From Hemileia vastatrix (Eukaryota > Basidiomycota > Pucciniomycetes > Pucciniales > Zaghouaniaceae), in assembly GCA_030280995.1 (NCBI GenBank), contig JASXTE010000002.1, positions 9,996,683 to 10,060,682 on the forward strand: a stretch of DNA of 64,000 nucleotides, in the 5' to 3' direction. Of this stretch, positions 1 to 10,475 are shown in pieces. The notes under the pieces were generated by a model, which made no database searches, was not told the origin of the DNA, and was given only the letters and a program-made list of their open reading frames with translations. The first letter of the stretch is position 1. Each line of letters starts with the position of its first letter. A program made the translations under genes and the position numbers.

Positions 1-140
1 AGAACTAGATATACCAGGAAAAACATTAAAATGGCATGTAACACAATCATGGGTAATACGTGGGGTGGAATTGCCTACATGAGCCCACCCATGGTTGCAC
101 TGTACACATTTAGCTGTGACACCACACTCATCTGAATGTG
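1..140 (-). pseudogene. Cys/His-rich open stretch, possible zinc-finger fragment
   Basis: Read on the minus strand, one frame stays open from about 140 to the window edge. It shows two CxxC pairs about 19 residues apart (KCVQC and CVTCH) with intervening His and Trp residues. That resembles a BED-type or other transposase zinc finger, but the stretch is only about 46 codons, runs off the window and has no visible start. I do not recognise a specific family. Confidence 0.2.
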
Positions 141-271
141 GAAGAAAAAGTAAGAAAATATTAAACCAAAAAATCAAAATAAACTACACACTTGTAAAAA
201 CCAACCAAGTTGGATCCACATGAGCATTTAATGAAGCATAACTTCCCCTGGAAACTGGATCTTTCTGTGTA

Positions 272-556
272 TCAAATTTTTTTGATTACTTTTTTTCTCA
301 TGTATAGGCGCATAGTGAGTTCAACTTCAATGGTAGTAAGTGAAATTTTAATCTCATACTTTTCAAGTAATGTATGAAAAAGCTCACCAATATAGGATGT
401 AGTGTTTTGGGGCACCAGCTCTTGGAGAATTTCACATTGCTCTTTATTGAGAATTAATTTTTGTCTTTTTTTCAGATAGCAGTATGGATGAATAATTACT
501 GCTCTGGTAGCTCTATAAAAATTCAGCCAACAGAATAGGGAAGTGGGTGATGACAA
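272..556 (-). pseudogene. Tc1/mariner-like transposase N-terminal fragment
   Basis: A 94-codon open frame. Its second half (NKEQCEILQELVPQ, then SYIGELFHTLLEKYEIKISL and a TTI-x-EL stretch) has the layout of the helix-turn-helix found at the N-terminus of fungal Tc1/mariner (DDE) transposases: a 'CEILxxLV' helix, a 'Y-x-x-EL' helix, then 'ISxTTI'. No DDE catalytic part follows downstream on this strand, so this is at best a fragment. The assignment rests on motif layout recalled from the family and is moderate to weak. Confidence 0.35.
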
Positions 557-2121
557 TCCTATAGTACTAGCTATAAGAATTGACCAAGGAATTTGGAGAA
601 AAGTCCCTGTCCCTTTGAGAAATACCAGGTGAGATTAATTTGCTACAGCAAATTGAAGACTGTTACAATACTCCTTCCAAAAAAAATTCTTGAAAGCTTG
701 ACAAGCCAAGACAGTAGCCAATAGCAGACAACTGAGAGCCAAAGAACTAAAACCTGAAATTTAGAGAAAATTCACACCAGAAACCAGAGAGACAGCACAC
801 TTGTTGCACCGAAAATAGCAATAATACTTGATGCAGGTTTCAAAGCTACACCAAAGAAACCAGTTGCCAAAGTTGAGATAAATGAAGAGCTAACCTTGCA
901 ACAAACACAGCCAATTGTGGCCAAAAAACAGTGAAAACTGAGTGAGAAATAGTGATCTAATTATCAGATGGTTGTATCTAGGTTAGAGTTACCCCAAACT
1001 GTCCTTATCAATGTGTACCTCCAGCTCCTAGCCAAACTTTCCCAGTTCCACCTCTAAAATGCATAAACACTATTCCCAAGTGCTTCCCCACCTTCCAATG
1101 GCATATGCGGGTGCCTGCTTCTGAGCCAAAATCCACTACAACTACTAAAACCTTTAAAACACAAAATTAAGCAATAACAACAATAAGACATGAAATATAA
1201 AGCCAAATTAGTTCTATTCAATGGTACTAAGATCTTAACCCTAAGACTTAAGGTTACCCCAAAAAACACAAACAACAAAATTAAACAGCTATCTTTTAGA
1301 AATGAAAAATGAGAAAAGGACCCCTTTAAACTTAGAATATGAAAAATGTCATCAAGACATGAAGTATAGAAAACCACCAGGGCTATCCAATGGTAATGGT
1401 CACATACCAATCGTTCCAATATTCATCCCATAAAACCAGAAAAACCCATATCTTATAAAATAACATCATTTAATACATTCACAAACAGTACCAAATAACA
1501 CAACATAGGCCTTTCCAATGTTGGAAAACTACAGTGGGAAATAGATGAGAAATATTTTGAATTAATTGAACCAAGTGAAAGACCTTTGAGATTTGGCATT
1601 AATATGGATATTTTTAGCTGAGGACTGTATTGCCAAAATCCCATACTGATTGAAAAAAAGAAAAATTTAAGAAAGAAAAAAATTACAGAGAAAATATAAT
1701 ACTTACATTAAATTGGTATCAGAAATGGATGAAAAATAATTGAATTGCCTGAGGAACAGAAAAAAAGAAAGTGAGACAAAGAATAAAGAAAAATAAAATA
1801 AACCTACCTACCAGAAAGGTGAACCAAGAATTTTGGATGTGAAAAAGGAGGGGAAGGGTCAATGGATTGATGGGGGGAAATGGGAAAGAGTGATTAAGTG
1901 AGCAAAAACTTTCCTTGGCCTGAAAAATTCTACTGCACCTTTCAACACAATCTGTCATTAAGCTTTTGAAGCTGTAAAAAAAATTGAATTTTTTTTTTTG
2001 TTTCATCCTTTTCTGATGTATTGTGCTATTTCCCAAAACCACCTGTAACTGATCATCCTGGCCTGTTTCACTCTCCAGTAGAAATGATGAAAGGACAGGT
2101 GGGTAATGGCACACTAAAGAA
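557..2121. other. Intergenic AT-rich DNA, no gene seen
   Basis: The frames here are short and low in complexity (Phe/Leu/Lys-rich) and match no family I know. I see no LTR, TIR or RNA gene. The right edge is the start of element E. Confidence 0.5.
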
Positions 2122-2135
2122 ATTTATGGTGTTAC
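2122..2135 (+). mobile_element. Left tip of the E LTR plus TSD of element C
   Basis: The tract TTATGGTGTTAC just left of element C repeats the first bases of the E LTR found intact at 32606. Its last five bases, GTTAC (2131-2135), recur at 31687-31691 immediately right of element C. They are the target-site duplication of C. The first two bases of the LTR are degenerate here. Confidence 0.7.
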
Positions 2136-2418
2136 TTTTAGGACCTACAAAGACAGACTACTACTATCTCTGGCACTAGCCTGGGAAGGACTGACTAGAC
2201 TGACTATGTTGGGGTTACCAAAAGTGAGGCGGGACTAACTATGCTGATAAAGCAGTGAGACTAAGAGGTAACTTGATTACTACATAAGTTTTCCAATGAG
2301 GAGCGCTCCACAGTGCTTTCCCCATATAACCCCTTTATGAAATATCCCTTCTCCCACCTCTCACAATGCATAGAGCCCATAGCATTCCTCCTCCTCACCT
2401 CTCAACCAAATCATAACA
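2136..2418 (-). repeat. Element C 3' LTR
   Basis: Direct repeat of 31447-31686. It is longer (283 against 240 bp) because of an extra tract of about 40 bp near 2190-2235. The first dinucleotide TG has become TT. On the minus strand, the purine run at about 2421-2440 (C-rich on the plus strand) sits directly upstream and is the likely polypurine tract. Confidence 0.88.
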
Positions 2419-2430
2419 TTACCCCCCCTT

Positions 2431-2975
2431 TTACCCCTCCTTTCCCCTGCACTCCTTCTCAAACTCCTTCAACGTTTCCTTAGCATTTGTCAAATTTTCC
2501 ACTGGCTCCCAAGACTTATCCCCAAACCCATATTCTTTCCAATGCACTAAATACTGAACCCTTTTCCTGTAAACCCTATTAGAAATAACCTTCCACATCA
2601 AACTCTTCTTCATTTTCCACATGGATTGGTGCTGATGGCTCCTTTGGATGTCATGGTATTGTATCTTATTTTTGCTTTGTGAGAAATGAAATTTTGAAAA
2701 CCAGATGTACTTGCCTCATTGAGATTGGTAGTTACAGTTCATAAGCTTAGTCAGATACCCTGCATTTGAATTTGAAATGCCCCACCTTCTTGTGATCTAA
2801 TTTAGCTCTGGGGCACAATGTGTAAAGGAAATGTGAGCTTAACCAAGTCTTGTTGCCTACCTGTAGCACACAATTCTGGGCCCTTCCTTGATTGTGATTA
2901 CACTTTATTTACTACTGAGATAGCTTGAGAGATGCTTGTAGTTCTTGACGTACACTCAATATTCTTTGGATCCTC
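2431..2975 (-). pseudogene. Element C integrase C-terminus and chromodomain
   Basis: Going leftward from the edge of element A, the minus strand encodes the integrase C-terminal segment (RIQRILSVRQELQASLKLSQ, VGNKTWLSS, KLDHKKVG). A linker (PKEPSAPIHVENEEEFDVEG) and a chromodomain (VQYLVHWKEYG, SWEPVENLTNA) follow. The order is the usual one for Ty3/gypsy chromoviruses, in which the chromodomain tethers integrase to chromatin. Several stops and at least one frameshift between the linker and chromodomain show that it is dead. The segment is continuous in sense with 14698-14814. Confidence 0.85.
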
Positions 2976-4228
2976 TGTAAAGAGTTCTAAAGTGCTAAGC
3001 AGTAGACACAATGCAAGATGGGTTGGTTCTTCTTTTCATTTTCTAAAAAGAAGTGCCTGCCACTCTTATTTTTAAAGACAGCACAATAATGTGTAACACT
3101 AATATGTGATTAGAAAGTTTATAAGTTTAGAAATGAGTTTTTTTAAAAATAACAAGTATTACTATCTGGATATTTCTATTTTTAACAATTTCTAATATTC
3201 ACAGCTACTTCCACCTGAAGCTCTCTCTTTGAATATGCCTTATTATAGCAATAAAATAACTCTAATACTAGTAAATCCTACTAAATCTATATATTCTCTC
3301 TATGTTGTGATCTTTCACTTATACTATAAGAAATACACACACAGATGCATGAATGACAAAAAGACTCAGAAAATTCTCTAATATATTCTCAATCAAATGA
3401 TTGCAGAAAATCTAATATCTTATACTTGACTTCACAATTATTAACTATTTGCTTGTTAACTAATTATTTGTCAATTGTTCTCCCCCTTTATTAATAGATG
3501 CGATACCCCTTTTTATATTTTCCCAGCGCTCAAAACACAGTTCCCTAGTGGATCTCCAGCACTGACTCTAGCGCCATATTAGTATAACAATAACCAATCT
3601 ATTAGTAAACTACATACACCACTTGTAACAACTACAGCACCTAAACACACCCTACGCTTACTAACACTAGTATTAACTTCTTTCACTCATACTCCACATG
3701 TGCGCTCCTGACTTTACCTTTGTTTTGTTTCAGCACTACTTCAAAGTTTTAACTCCTTCTAACACTGATCTTAGTTGCCTTGACTCTTGGGTAGCTTTGT
3801 GATTGATTCCCTGCTCTCCTTACTTCATTACTAAGTCCATAGTTCTGACAACTCACTTAACTAGTTAACCTCCTACATTACCTGTTTCAGTAAGCTACCA
3901 CACTTGCCCTGGTGCAGTATACTATGCACTTGAGTCCTTCCTTAATGTGTAACACACGATTATTGGAAAATCCAAATCCATATTGTTTAGTGCTTGCAGT
4001 CCTAGATTTATAACACACAATTCCCCATTGTGCGGCACATCCTGCTGCAAAATCCAAGAGCATAGACCCTGAATAATTTTCCGCGCTTCTATTTCCCTTT
4101 TTTCTTGAAACACACAAATACATTATATAGTTTAGCACTACCTACTGCACTATGAATCCCCTTTGTTCTTCCTGGACTATGCGAGCTGATTGTTCCATGA
4201 TCAAACTTCCTGCGAGACGCGTACCAAA
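2976..4228 (-). repeat. Element A 3' LTR
   Basis: It matches 13444-14697 along its whole length with scattered substitutions. The right end is GTACCAAA against GTACCACA in the other copy. Immediately inside (4229-4242) the plus strand reads TCCTCCCTCTACTT, whose complement is a purine-rich polypurine tract, as expected next to a 3' LTR on the minus strand. It lies upstream of the first antisense gene and could supply its promoter. Confidence 0.9.
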
Positions 4229-4364
4229 TCCTCCCTCTACTTGGGACTGTCTCCAAGAGCCTAAAATATCCTGCGTCTTGCAGCACTTTCTTCCTACATC
4301 TTTCAATTTCTTCCTTTATTTACTAAAAATCCTCATCTTTACTTTCTCAAATTTATTTCCTTCA

Positions 4365-5408
4365 ATGAATACTAGAAACACTACCATTAACACCAAAAAT
4401 ACCGCGAACATTGTGGACGCAATCCAACAGTTTGTGTGTACTCAGCCCGCTACTGCTACTCCTACGACGCCAGTAACTACACTGATGGGTGGGACAAGAT
4501 GCACCCTCTTCATTGAGAATGGCATAACTCCCTGCCACTTCTCAAAAGCCCACCGTGGCAATACTTTCTTTAGTGTAAGTTCTCTTCATTTCACTTCCTT
4601 CCATTCTTCCTATTACTAATTTCTTTTTCTTTCTTTCCTATTCATGAGATTACTGTAAACAACGCAAAAAGAAGTGTAGTTACAATGGGCCGCTCACTGT
4701 TGCGCGCCTGGATCCCAACTCTTCCACTTCAAATATGATCAGTCAGATGACCATTAAGCGCCCTGCGCCCACTTCTTTGACCCCACCTGGCAACAAGCAA
4801 GTCAAGGTTAGTTACTGCGCACCTACACCTAGTAGTGTTGCCACTATTCCTAACTCTCTCTTTTCAGAGTAGAGTATGGTAAGTCGTCTTTTGCCTTCTT
4901 CTCCCTTTTCTGATCTAACACTAACATTCTCTCTTTCCTCTTTTAGAATATGCCAGGCACACCTTAGGCTGCATCACCTCCGCCTCCTAACACTCCTCTG
5001 TTCCTTCCAGTCTTGGAAGAAGATCCCCCCTGGGATACCAACCCTATTCTGGAGTGTACTATGCGCACACCAACTACTGACTGGACCACTCTTCAGCCAT
5101 TTTATGACACCATCATCCCAGATGATTAGCCAGCCGACGTCCCTCCTAACAACGATGAGGAAGAGCCCAACATAGCTCAAAACTGGGATTTTGCAGAGCA
5201 CATTGCCTGTGCACCATATGATGCAACCATGCATCGTATGAACAATATGATAGCTTCCGTCAAGGAATTTATTGAGACAGTCCCAGTTTATACTTGCGCC
5301 AAGTATAATAAACGAAAACAGCTGATGACCACCTTGCAACAAAGCATGCAAGAGGCTGTTAACAACTGGGCCTTCTGCGTCCCGCCCTATGACAACACAG
5401 AATACTAA
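4365..5408 (+). pseudogene. Antisense accessory gene A1, degenerate zinc-cluster protein
   Basis: Plus-strand gene inside minus-strand element A, between the integrase end and the 3' LTR. I infer three exons: 4365-4572, 4649-4806 and 4947-5408 (introns GT..AG). They join to 276 codons with two in-frame TAG stops (4965, 5127). The N-terminus is Thr/Asn-rich. Residues 46-79 hold C46, C57, C72 and C79, ending in C-KQRKKK-C as in fungal Zn2Cys6 clusters. Phe occupies the two positions (49 and 69) where further cysteines would complete a six-cysteine cluster. The remainder is Pro- and acid-rich with no known domain. Function is unknown; a DNA-binding or regulatory role is inference. The donor choice at 4573 was made to keep the frame and is less canonical than GTAAGT two bases further on. 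Confidence 0.6.
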
Positions 5409-5804
5409 AAAATCCTCCTTATATATTCCTAATAAATTGTACATAGCTTTGTAAAAACAAAAAAAACGCATCAATAATTTTTTTTTTGTTAATTCTGTTT
5501 GACCCCCAGTTCCTTGTGAGAACCCAACATCTGCGAGATGAGTTGCCCCAAAAAATATCATTCTTTTTCCAAAAAGTGCACCTTACTACTAAGTGCCTAT
5601 GAAGGATGAAACAATAAACACAAAATAAATTTAAGATCGGCACTACTCCCTATAGCAGCAAATACATCCCCTGCATTATATATGCATGTGTTCCCTTGAA
5701 ATCTTCAGATCTTTGCAATGTATGACTTTCCTTTGACTGCGACGGATTCCCCTTTCCTTAGGTCCCTTATTTTTTTATTTTTTTTATTAACTTCTTCATA
5801 TCCT
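5409..5804. other. Spacer between antisense genes A1 and A2
   Basis: There is no convincing coding potential on either strand. It holds the 3' flank of A1, with AATAAA-like tracts near 5430 and 5613, and the promoter region of A2. Confidence 0.4.
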
Positions 5805-5813
5805 TCTATAAAT
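5805..5813 (+). promoter_or_regulatory. TATA box of antisense gene A2
   Basis: The sequence TATAAATAG at about 5805-5813 is a near-consensus TATA box lying about 40 bp upstream of the A2 start codon (5853). This supports an independent promoter inside the retrotransposon, on the strand opposite to gag-pol. Confidence 0.5.
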
Positions 5814-5852
5814 AGCCTGTCTAATAGCCCAGATTACCTTCATCCAAACATC

Positions 5853-6658
5853 ATGACTCAATATTGCACAGTTCCCAAAGATCAAGTGTGCTCATTTTGT
5901 AAATGCCCCGACTTTCATTGTACATTTTCTAGACCTCGGGGGTATGCCATCTTTAGACCTGCCTGTGACAACTGCTTTAGATACCACAAAACTTGAAATA
6001 TCTCTCTAAACCAAAATACTCCTCAGCCTACTGGCTATATTCGCTTTCCACCTAGTTCTACCATTAGTGCCCCCATAATTACAACCACTAGTCCCGCTAG
6101 CCCCAACTCTTCTACCAATAATAACATTCCTTATGAGTCGCCATCGCTTCCTACTTTTCCCAGGCGCAAAATATCTATCCAGCCTAGCACTGCACCTTCT
6201 TCCACTCTGAGCTCTAATACTTCTATGTGCTCAGGCTCCACTACAGCTGCTCCTGATGCGGTTACCATTTCTTCGCCATCAGCGCACCCACAAAACTTAT
6301 TAGCAAGTATGTACCCTTCATTATACTTAGGCTTCCCTTACCCACTGACTATTTTTCAGGCTTCAATGAATCCATCTCCCTGGGATGGGTTCCTATTCCT
6401 TTACCTTTCATTCATTCCATGCAAGTGTTTTCCAGGCTTTGTCTTATATATGACGCTATGTCTCTATCCTATTAAAACGCAGCAGATTTTTCTGACACTG
6501 AACTTGAAGCTTGCTACACTCATATAGAAATGATAGGTCAACTAATGAACAAAATCATCTCATCAACTATTCTTGGATTCCCCGCCAATCCTCGTCATTT
6601 TGTCATGCCTGAAGACTTGAAAGGATATCCTAATAGCTTTCACCCCGATACTGAATAG
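5853..6658 (+). pseudogene. Antisense accessory gene A2, six-cysteine zinc-cluster protein
   Basis: Second plus-strand gene in element A. Exon 1 is 5853-6306, the intron 6307-6359 (GTATGT..TTTTTCAG) and exon 2 6360-6658, giving 251 codons. Cysteines at 13, 16, 23, 38 and 41 follow C-X2-C-X6-C-X14-C-X2-C, and the codon exactly six residues further (5994-5996) is TGA. The sixth cysteine (TGC or TGT) therefore seems to have become a stop. The spacing is that of GAL4-type Zn2Cys6 clusters. After the cluster comes a Ser/Thr/Pro-rich tail, then a C-terminal part with a charged helix (about DTELEACYTHIEMIGQLM). A second stop, TAA, is at 6473-6475. ATG 5853 was preferred over an in-frame upstream ATG at 5718 because the TATA box lies between them. 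Zinc binding is inferred from spacing only. Confidence 0.62.
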
Positions 6659-7340
6659 TCCACTAGGGCTCTCCATATGAGCCTTCTCTGTCCATTATCA
6701 CTGTACATAGTCTTCATCTTTTTTCTTTCTATGCCTTTAAATAATTATTTTAGACACGGCGCTATTCTTCTACACCTGTCTTCCATACTACTTGTCTTCT
6801 AATTTTAGAGCACCTAACTTTGCTCCCTCTACTTTCTTTAAAAGACTGTAAAACCTAAAAAAAATTTATAAATAAACTTTTAAATCATAAAACTGTACCA
6901 TCTTTACTGCAATACAAAAATACATGATGTAAATAAGAATTGAACTGTAGAGCGCCCCATCTATAAATCATTATTCCACTCCTGGTTAGTTAACTCATTA
7001 GCTAAATTCCCAGTGTCTTTTGCGTTTACATGGTATGCGCCTCCTTTAATCCAATTGCCTATCTCATCATTTCCCCTTGAACAATGAAAATATAAGATTT
7101 CATTTTCCTCTACGCCCTCATCTGAGCGCTTATGCCAGTTGCCTGTTCAGCCCTAGTGCACCTAACTTCCAGTTAGCACCCTCTATCCGTCACAACTGTG
7201 TCAAAGCCTCCTGTGAGTCCTCTTAGAAAAACAAAGCTTAACATAACTTGTTAGTTTAACCTCTTCCTGAAGATCATTCTGGTAGTTTCTCCTCATTCTG
7301 GAGGTTATCTTGTTTCACTGGAACACCCCTTGGGTAGAAT
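6659..7340. other. Spacer between A2 and the integrase end
   Basis: About 0.7 kb without a credible reading frame on either strand. Gene A2 and gag-pol converge towards it, so it should contain the 3' ends of both transcripts. I can point to no specific terminator. Confidence 0.4.
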
Positions 7341-7366
7341 CTTTTGATCTGATCTGCCGCCACATG

Positions 7367-8392
7367 TCACTTCCATTCAGTACCATCCAGTTCCTCCAGT
7401 AAGTAAGACCCCCCAGTTATCTGCTTTCTTATCCTATAAGGACAGTTCCATCTGTCAGCAAACATCTTCCCCCATTGGCTTTCTAAACATCTATTATAAA
7501 CCAAAACCAAATCTCCTGGGTTCAATGGCTTCCTTGACCTATGTGCTAAATGCTCATCCCAATATTTAACTGACTTGTCCCGGATCTGCATCATTCTATC
7601 CTATGCTTTCTCCACAAACTTGTCTTTTCTTTCAAGCTGCACTACCCTCACTAGAATCAAATCTTCAGTTGAGCGCACTTGATCCCAGTCACAACCTAGA
7701 AAAGATCCAGCCTCTAGATCAATAAGTAATACCACCCTTTGACCAAACATAAGTTCATACAGTGAAAACCCTGTTGTCCTTTAAACTGAAATCCTGTCCG
7801 CAAAAAAAACTAATGGCAAGTAGTTCTTCCACTTCACCCCATTATTCCCACATAATTTAACTAGAGCATTCTTTATAACTTGATGCCCTCTTTCTACCAT
7901 ACCCTCTGCTTCAGGACAATATGGTGTTGCAACTCGCAGCCTTGCACCAATACCTTTTACTACCTCTTGGAATTCTCCAGAAAATTCAGTGCCACCATCT
8001 ACGGTCACCATCTTCATTACCCTGTACCTATAAACCCATTCTTTCTTCAAGAATTCAGCTACATTACTCGCCTTAAGATTTACCAACGGCGCTGCTTCAA
8101 CCCATCCTGATAGATCATCCCTGGCTACTACCAAGTATTTAAAGTGTCCTTCTTTTATATGAACAGCATCCAAACTGACCCTACCAAAAACAGTATCTTC
8201 GCCTGTCGCTCTACCTTTCTCTTTTGGCTTTCTGTAACTCCTACGCTGACATTCAGGATAAGATTTAACCCAATCTCTTACTTCATTCTTCATATTGGGC
8301 CACCAGAATCTTTCCCTAACTCTGTGATACGTCTCATCTTGACCTCTATGTCCTAAATTCTCATGTAACTCCCTGAGTATCTTATCCTTCAT
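7367..8392 (-). pseudogene. Element A integrase
   Basis: Minus-strand integrase. The 8392-7781 segment has the zinc-binding HHCC part (LHENLGHRG, then YPECQRR, where the first of the usual two cysteines appears lost). The catalytic core follows, with DAVHI, VTVDGGTEFSGEF and EAEGMVERG supplying the D, D and E of the DDE triad. A stop at about 7780 separates it from the C-terminal segment (7594-7367), a GPY/F-like barrel (GKMFADRW, then PYRIRK). I saw no chromodomain. Function in the family is insertion of the retrotransposon cDNA. This copy is broken. Confidence 0.85.
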
Positions 8393-8518
8393 TTTCCTAG
8401 TTTGGACAACTAACTGAGGAAAAAAAGCTTGATCCTTCCATAACTTCCCATTTTTAATAAAATAGCCTTTAGTGCACTTTTCAATTTTGTGATAAACCTT
8501 TTTATCACAAAACTCTGG

Positions 8519-8906
8519 TCAACTACTACCTTCCAGATATAAACTTAACAACTCTACTCCCTCATCAGTAGGTGCGTTATCTTCAGAGTACTCCCCCTCT
8601 TTGGGATGAGTACTACTATCTTGACTTCCCCTTGAATCATCTTTGTCATCTGACTCTTCCACTGCCTTTACTAGTGCACTCCTTGTCGCTACGTTAGCTT
8701 CAGCATTACCTAAATCCAGTTGCAGACTAACTTTGCTACAAACATCCTTCGCATCTTCAACATCTAGTTTTATGTCTTTACGGACTTTCCACACTACCAG
8801 TTTATTGTTATCGCAGACAACCTTGCCTGCTAGTTTATCGTCATTGCGGAAGACCTTGCCTGCTAGTTTATTGTCATCGCAGACGACCTTGCCAAATCTT
8901 TCATAA
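8519..8906 (-). pseudogene. Element A linker between RNase H and integrase, with 11-residue repeats
   Basis: The minus-strand frame is acidic (ESDDKDDSRGSQDSS) with no domain. It starts with three tandem 11-residue copies (GKVVCDDNKLA type). This is the region joining RNase H to the integrase zinc finger in the polyprotein. Its composition suggests a flexible spacer. Confidence 0.5.
8799..8893 (-). repeat. Three 33-bp tandem repeats within the element A pol linker
   Basis: Three consecutive copies of a 33-base unit (TAGTTTATYGTYATYGCRGA core on the plus strand) keep the reading frame and encode GKVVCDDNKLA, GKVFRNDDKLA and GKVVCDNNKLV on the minus strand. Confidence 0.75.
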
Positions 8907-8922
8907 CAATAACCTATCCTGT

Positions 8923-10475
8923 TTACCCATCTCTTATCTTCTTCAATTCTTTGGCTTCCGAGTCTTCTTCACATGGCGGTCTTCTAGATAATGAATCTGG
9001 CATAGTGAACCACTTTCCCGGCTTATGGACTAAATCAAAAGAAAACAAATTAATCTGTGCCACCCACCTTGTCATGGGCGCATCTGGTAAACTCGGGCTA
9101 CTAATCATTTGCACCAACAATTGTGCATCAACCTGCAACTCAAAATGTTGCCCCCAAAGCATCCATTGTAGCTTCTTGAAAATCTTTGCTACTCTGCATA
9201 ACTCCAGCTTAGACTGAGAGTACCTAGACTCTACTCTAGTAAAAGTCTTAGATTCATAAAGGACAGGTCTATCATTACTTTCCTCATCCTCCTGCATCAA
9301 AACTGCACCCACTGCAGTCACACTAGAATCCACCGCTAGAGTAATTTTCCCAGTGCTTGGTCCATACTCCAATTTCTTCAAAAGAATATCTTTTCCTACA
9401 ATCTTTTTCAACAACTGGAATCACTCATTGCATTCCTCCGTCCAATCCCATACAACATCTTTTCTTGTTAAGCGCCTTAAAGGTGAGGACAAAAAAGCAA
9501 AATCTTGAATAAACATTCTTACATATGTACAAATGCCTAAAAATCCTCTAACTTCCATAGTATTTCTTGGCCTCGGCCATGTAAGCACCTTATTCTTCTG
9601 TTTTTCTGCAATTATCCTCCCTTCCTTGCATACCACATGTCCCACTATATCTAGCACTGGAACACAACAAGAAAAATTGTATCCAGAGATTGTTAATCCT
9701 GCCTCCTCTTTCCAGGGTAATGGCATATTCCCAAACAAATCTTCTAATATATGGATTCTCCTCTTACACCTCCCCATTGTAGTTGCTGGCTGGTCCTTTT
9801 ATACCGCCATCAATGAAAATTCCCACATGTTCTGGAATTTTATCCTGCAATATCCACATCATCTGTGCTTGGTATACCGCCACAGAATTTGTTGCACCTT
9901 GCAGTAACCTTGTCAACCTGAAGTGCCCCAGTGGGATTTCAAATGTCCTCATTGGTCTGGATGATTCCTCCAATTTGCGCTCATTGTATCCTCCCATAAT
10001 ATCACCTAATCCATAACATGCACATCCTGAAAAAGAATCCACAAACTTCTCTGGCGTTGGTGGCATTCCTGCGTCCTTTACTGTAACCTTTTTCATCTCC
10101 CTAAGATCATGAACAACCCTTAATTTACCATTATGTTTAATAAAAAAAATACTGGACCTGAATAACTAGAAATAGACTGTTCATACAAGCCAGACCTTAA
10201 CCTTCTCCTAATTAATTCCATATACTCTTCTCTTATAGCCACTGATATTGGAAAAGCCTTCTTTTGCCATGGCGCATAAGGTATAACTCAAACAATATAA
10301 GGTTTACCATAAGAGTGTTTAAAAAAACCCCTATCCTCTTCAGAAAAGGAAATAGCCTTTTCTCTGAGAACCATAACATGTAGCAAAAATTTCTTTTCTT
10401 CCTGCGACAGCCAATCCTCTGGTCCAAAATAAACCATCTGAAGCCTCTCCATTGTGATTTTACTAGTAGGTGCAA
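8923..10475 (-). pseudogene. Element A reverse transcriptase and RNase H
   Basis: Reading leftward, the RT palm (about 10475-9764) includes KLRVVHDLREM and an EIPLGHFRL stretch. The catalytic box reads FIDGG, where the family has a pair of aspartates, so one catalytic Asp is gone. The RT connection follows (9777-9421: GFLGICTYVRMFIQDFA). RNase H (9414-8923) has the expected acidic positions in LAVDSSVTAVGAVL, SKLELC and QVDAQLL, and ends DSLSRRPP. Stops at about 10,097, 9,764, 9,420 and 8,922 break the frame. The family product copies element RNA into DNA in cytoplasmic particles. Confidence 0.85.

Noticed and set aside
7880..8356. Plus-strand frames opposite the element A integrase
   Set aside because: They are shadows of the minus-strand integrase. 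They lack introns and the cysteine cluster seen in the real antisense genes.
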